Positions 31,401 through 33,495 of a stretch of 33,495 nucleotides of DNA are shown here, piece after piece. Origin of the DNA: Erysipelotrichaceae bacterium. Its GTDB lineage: Bacteria; Bacillota_I; Bacilli_A; Erysipelotrichales; Erysipelotrichaceae. The translations under genes were made by a program, and so were the position numbers. The notes below the pieces were generated by a model that saw only the letters and a program-made list of their open reading frames with translations, had not been told where the DNA came from and made no database searches. Numbering within the stretch: position 1 is the stretch's first letter; every line of letters begins with the position of its first letter. The DNA lies in the NCBI GenBank assembly GCA_017473265.1, contig JAFULQ010000027.1, forward strand, positions 1-33,495. The letters are read 5' to 3'.

Positions 31401-33495
31401 GACTATGTGTCTTAGTTGCTTCATCATATGTCCAAGTTTCAGGATAATTATGTCCTAACTTAGTAATTGGAGTATCAATATGAGAACCATCTGAATAATG
31501 TGTACGTAATGTACCATCTTCTTCACATGTTGCCTCTTTAATTGTTTCAGTACGAACAACTTCAATACCTAATTTAGGTAATTCTTCATTATATGTACCT
31601 TTACATGCACTACATGTATATGTCTTAATACCAGTTTCTGTATAAGAAGGTTCTTTAGTTACTACACCAGCATCAAACGTACATTCATCCGTTACCACAG
31701 CATCTACACATCCACAAGATTCATTACATGCAGAACATGTCTTACTATGAGATTTATCTTTTGCATTATAAACCAACTCACCATAAGTATGACCTAAAGC
31801 TTTTAATGTTTCATCTTCATCAACACCAATCACTTTAGTTGTGTTATCCGCATAAGTGATAATAATCATACCATCTTTTTCACATGTAGGTTCCGTTCTA
31901 ACTCTACTTACTTCAGCAGCAGGAGTAAGAACAATATCAACAGTAGCTAAAATATCATATCCACCACTACTGAATAATACGACTTTATAGTCACCAGCTA
32001 CATATTCTGGCCAACGAATAAATGCAGCATCAGTAGCAGCATTACCAGATGTATTCAATACAAATCCATCCAATGTTAATGCACTTAAATAATTCCAATA
32101 GAATGATTCATTATATTGTTGTCCAGGAACATCATTTCTCTTATATAAACCAACCCATTGTGTTCTATTTTCAATATTTCCTGGGTAATTAATTGTTACA
32201 ACAATATCTTCACCCATTGCATATTCAGCCTTATTTGTAGCTAAAATAACTACTTCATGAGTACCACCACAAACTTTACATGTAGAAACACTCACACCAT
32301 TTGTAATAACACTATCAAATTCACAATTACCCTTTTCAACATGATTAGCATCATTAGCACATACTCTACTATGAGACTTAGTTGCTTCATCATATGTCCA
32401 AGTTTCAGGATATTTATGTCCAGTCGCAGGAATTACAACACCTTCAACAACCTTACCTGTACTATACGTAACATTCTTAACACCATCTTTTTCACATGTT
32501 GCAGGAGTTACAATTTCTTCACTTACAACAGTTCCAATAGATACTGTTTCTGTATAAGTACCATTACATACTTTACATGTATATGTCTTAACGCCATCTT
32601 TTTCAACTGTAGGTTCTTCAGTCACTACACCTTCATTAAATTCACAAGTTCCATTTTGAACATGAGTTGCATCATTAGCACATACTTTGCTATGTGTCTT
32701 ATTCGCTTCATTATATGTCCATGTTTCAGGATATGCATGACCTAAAGCCTTTAACGCTTCATCTTCAGCAGCTGTAATTTTCTTTGTTGTACCATCTGTA
32801 TAAGTATATGTGATGCTACCATCAGTTTCACAAGTAGGTTCAACTTTTACAGTTTTACTTTCATCAATATCAGCAACGACAGTAATATTAACTGTTGTTG
32901 TCGCATCATAGAATGTACCTTCATCAAATAATACAATCGTATATTCACCAGCTACAAACTCAGAACCACGGCTATTTTCATCTCTTGTTGTACGAATATC
33001 AATAGGATTTGATTCCACTTCATTTAAATAATACCAATAAATAGATTTAACTCCACCAGCTTCTGGATTATAAGTTTCACCTTTCTTATAAATACCTACC
33101 CAAGAAATATCATGACTTGCACGGTTAGTTGTAACCATAATTGGTTCGCCATATTTATATTCAGTTTTGTCAGTACCTAAAATTACTACTTCTTTACTTC
33201 CATTACATACTTTACATGTATAAGTAATCTTACCATTTACTACTCCACTAGATTCATAAACACAATCTTCAGTAATAACCTTATGTTCGCATTCGCAGTT
33301 TTCTTCATTAGCACATATTGTACATTGTTTATAGTGTTTATCAGATTCTCCACCAGCATATTCCCATGTTTCAGGATATTTATGTCCAGTCGCAGGAATT
33401 ACAACACCTTCAACAACCTTACCTGTACTATACGTAACATTCTTAACACCATCTTTTTCACATGTTGCAGGAGTTACAATTTCTTCACTTACAAC
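28447..33495 (-). CDS. Giant cell-wall protein of alternating Ig-like and Cys-rich modules with CWB2 repeats, 5' end outside the window
   Basis: The frame is open to the window edge (119 further codons beyond the internal ATG at 33138), so at least 1682 residues are coded and the signal peptide is not seen. Five Ig-like modules are marked by WVGLY or WVGIY, an FYWYYL-like turn, and AGDYKVVLF. At least eight cysteine-rich modules are marked by GHKYPETWTYDEATKSHS, VCAND..H, an ECTF or NCEF strand and a YTCKVC knuckle. The cysteine and histidine spacing suggests metal binding, an inference. Three CWB2 repeats close the protein. Ig-like modules match those of the other giant protein of this operon. 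A long adhesive or spacer stalk is the likely role. It is the first gene seen of a three-gene operon. Confidence 0.85.
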   Translation of the reverse strand, partial: VVSEEIVTPATCEKDGVKNVTYSTGKVVEGVVIPATGHKYPETWEYAGGESDKHYKQCTICANEENCECEHKVITEDCVYESSGVVNGKITYTCKVCNGSKEVVILGTDKTEYKYGEPIMVTTNRASHDISWVGIYKKGETYNPEAGGVKSIYWYYLNEVESNPIDIRTTRDENSRGSEFVAGEYTIVLFDEGTFYDATTTVNITVVADIDESKTVKVEPTCETDGSITYTYTDGTTKKITAAEDEALKALGHAYPETWTYNEANKTHSKVCANDATHVQNGTCEFNEGVVTEEPTVEKDGVKTYTCKVCNGTYTETVSIGTVVSEEIVTPATCEKDGVKNVTYSTGKVVEGVVIPATGHKYPETWTYDEATKSHSRVCANDANHVEKGNCEFDSVITNGVSVSTCKVCGGTHEVVILATNKAEYAMGEDIVVTINYPGNIENRTQWVGLYKRNDVPGQQYNESFYWNYLSALTLDGFVLNTSGNAATDAAFIRWPEYVAGDYKVVLFSSGGYDILATVDIVLTPAAEVSRVRTEPTCEKDGMIIITYADNTTKVIGVDEDETLKALGHTYGELVYNAKDKSHSKTCSACNESCGCVDAVVTDECTFDAGVVTKEPSYTETGIKTYTCSACKGTYNEELPKLGIEVVRTETIKEATCEEDGTLRTHYSDGSHIDTPITKLGHNYPETWTYDEATKTHSHICANDTSHKITENCVFTSSSIAMTTITFKCEVCGGTYTSEDNLVVNKTTFEYGEPIYVTGNFTGDGAWVGLYKKGESYNPEAGGVKSIFWYYLSEEDSTVNILDTRDENGRGGEYKAGDFKVVLFGDGEYSRVIEEIDIKVTSKVLNTVVTQPTCDKDGYKTTYYSDGSTLVEGIDVFPELKALGHKYGAWVFDEATKSHSHVCANDATHVEEAECTFGEAVVTKQPNGAEAGIKTYTCSVCKGTYTEEFYNDTVVSEQVTKAATCEEWGTKVVTYANGKTATINIPALGHKYPDAWTYLPASHQHTKVCAHDENHKQVEYCDYEKTGTNDKGETVYTCKVCQGVYTIKYLVVEDTDISIGEALNVTANCANDGSWVGLYAENDKYDPNRGGVVSFYWYYVVGDGHNRNGVEVNLFDFRNIERFDSLTTGTYKVVLFGDSGYSNVLSEVEVHITSQTDETEYGMKLNGKDVANKASVEFNEKEIQDVVVNVSADGVVGDSWVGIYYGKISGDGDASSVPTSDYWYWVDAKDGQENRNGVDVKLGDYIDLDAGDYTVVVYGDAGYSNVRHIAYFSIVKTAAFEEILMQPTCTDWGQKYVKYEDGTEELVPIEPLGHDVTGTLTFDPEHKEHYSVCSRCGEEVREECTFDNGGITGDGDVVYTCTVCGGQYVVTSKPEKPVIDKVNRVFGNTRYETSYEIANTMKELNNGETFDSIIVASGKNFADALAGSYLAAKKNAPILMTDGKNSTAIKTYIKNNVTAGGTVYVLGGTAAVSDKVLSGLTGYTVKRLDGKDRYATNLAILKEAGVTNEEIIIATGTGFADSLSASASGKPILLVGKKLSKEQKAFLASVQTKQYYVIGGTSAVSAALAKEVEAFGAVSRIGGKTRYETSVMVAEAFFNNATSAVVAYGRNYPDGLCGGPLAYTLRAPLILTENGKEADAVEYTSTRDIKVGMILGGSRLVSDKTTQKIFGLANANEIVVKK
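28450..29350 (-). repeat. CWB2 coding region nearly identical to that of 20346-21240
   Basis: The C-terminal third of this gene and of the 20346 gene share long blocks of identical DNA, for example around 20792-20837 and 28893-28940 (the region coding ASASGKPILLVGKK). The 25721 gene has a more diverged copy. Recent gene conversion or duplication between the paralogues is likely. Confidence 0.65.
32402..32529. repeat. First copy of a 128-bp perfect direct repeat
   Basis: This stretch is identical, base for base, to 33368-33495 at a distance of 966 bp (322 codons). The identity runs to the window edge and may continue. It codes for the end of one Cys-rich module and the beginning of the next. 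Confidence 0.85.
33368..33495. repeat. Second copy of the 128-bp perfect direct repeat
   Basis: See 32402-32529. The repeat keeps the reading frame, so recombination between copies would add or remove 322 residues without a frameshift. Confidence 0.85.

Noticed and set aside
32257-32745. 162-codon plus-strand ORF antisense to the stalk gene
   Set aside because: It is Cys, Thr and Ile rich shadow coding opposite a repetitive gene, with no start signals.
33136-33138. ATG at 33138 as the start of the third giant protein
   Set aside because: The frame continues without stop to 33495 with typical module sequence and there is no ribosome binding site or signal peptide, so the gene starts outside the window.
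28447-33495. Cys-rich modules as zinc-ribbon transcription factors
   Set aside because: They alternate with Ig-like modules and end in wall-binding repeats in an operon of secreted proteins, so an extracellular location is far more likely.

Overview
The window is AT-rich DNA with strong GGAGG-type ribosome binding sites, small Firmicutes-type tRNA genes, CDP-glycerol (teichoic acid) polymerases and surface proteins carrying cell wall binding repeat 2 (CWB2). It suggests a low-GC Gram-positive gut or mucosal bacterium, possibly of the Erysipelotrichia; that placement is inference.

Region 1 (about 1-6223) is the integrase-proximal end of an integrative element. It holds a three-gene set (two sigma-region-4-like HTH proteins around a catalytically dead serine-recombinase-like protein), a structured non-coding stretch, a lone MazF toxin, an excisionase and two tandem tyrosine integrases. 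The first integrase has lost its catalytic residues and the second has kept them. All three genes of the first set have a Shine-Dalgarno that can pair with upstream sequence, and the first also has a 22-codon leader ORF. Next come terminators, repeated TGCTAAT motifs that look like integrase arm sites, an intact tRNA-Arg(CCT), and the 5' half of a second, different tRNA-Arg(CCT) broken exactly at its anticodon loop. The simplest reading is that the element inserted into the anticodon loop of a resident tRNA-Arg gene and carries a complete replacement tRNA, read from the promoter of the broken gene.

Region 2 (6340-15636) is chromosomal in character: a hypothetical protein, a DUF885 lipoprotein metallopeptidase with a FemAB-type peptidoglycan aminoacyltransferase, NAD kinase with an MgtC-like membrane protein, a membrane acyltransferase, and three wall-polymer genes (two CDP-glycerol glycerophosphotransferases around a family 2 glycosyltransferase). 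Stem-loop terminators separate most units.

Region 3 (15723-20280) has tRNA-Leu(CAA) and tRNA-Ser(GGA), a scrap resembling an IS150-type insertion sequence end, an unknown two-gene unit, and an operon of an OLD-like ATPase/TOPRIM protein, a CcdA-TlpA fusion and a small membrane protein.

Region 4 (20301-33495) is one minus-strand operon of three very large secreted proteins, each ending in three CWB2 repeats. Two carry a DUF5722 domain in which I see a candidate pair of glycosidase glutamates; one of these also carries a calcineurin-like metallophosphoesterase. The third, cut by the window edge, alternates Ig-like and cysteine-rich modules. The proteins share modules and stretches of near-identical DNA, so the family appears to evolve by duplication and exchange. 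The wall-polymer genes of region 2 may supply the anionic polymer to which CWB2 proteins bind (inference).
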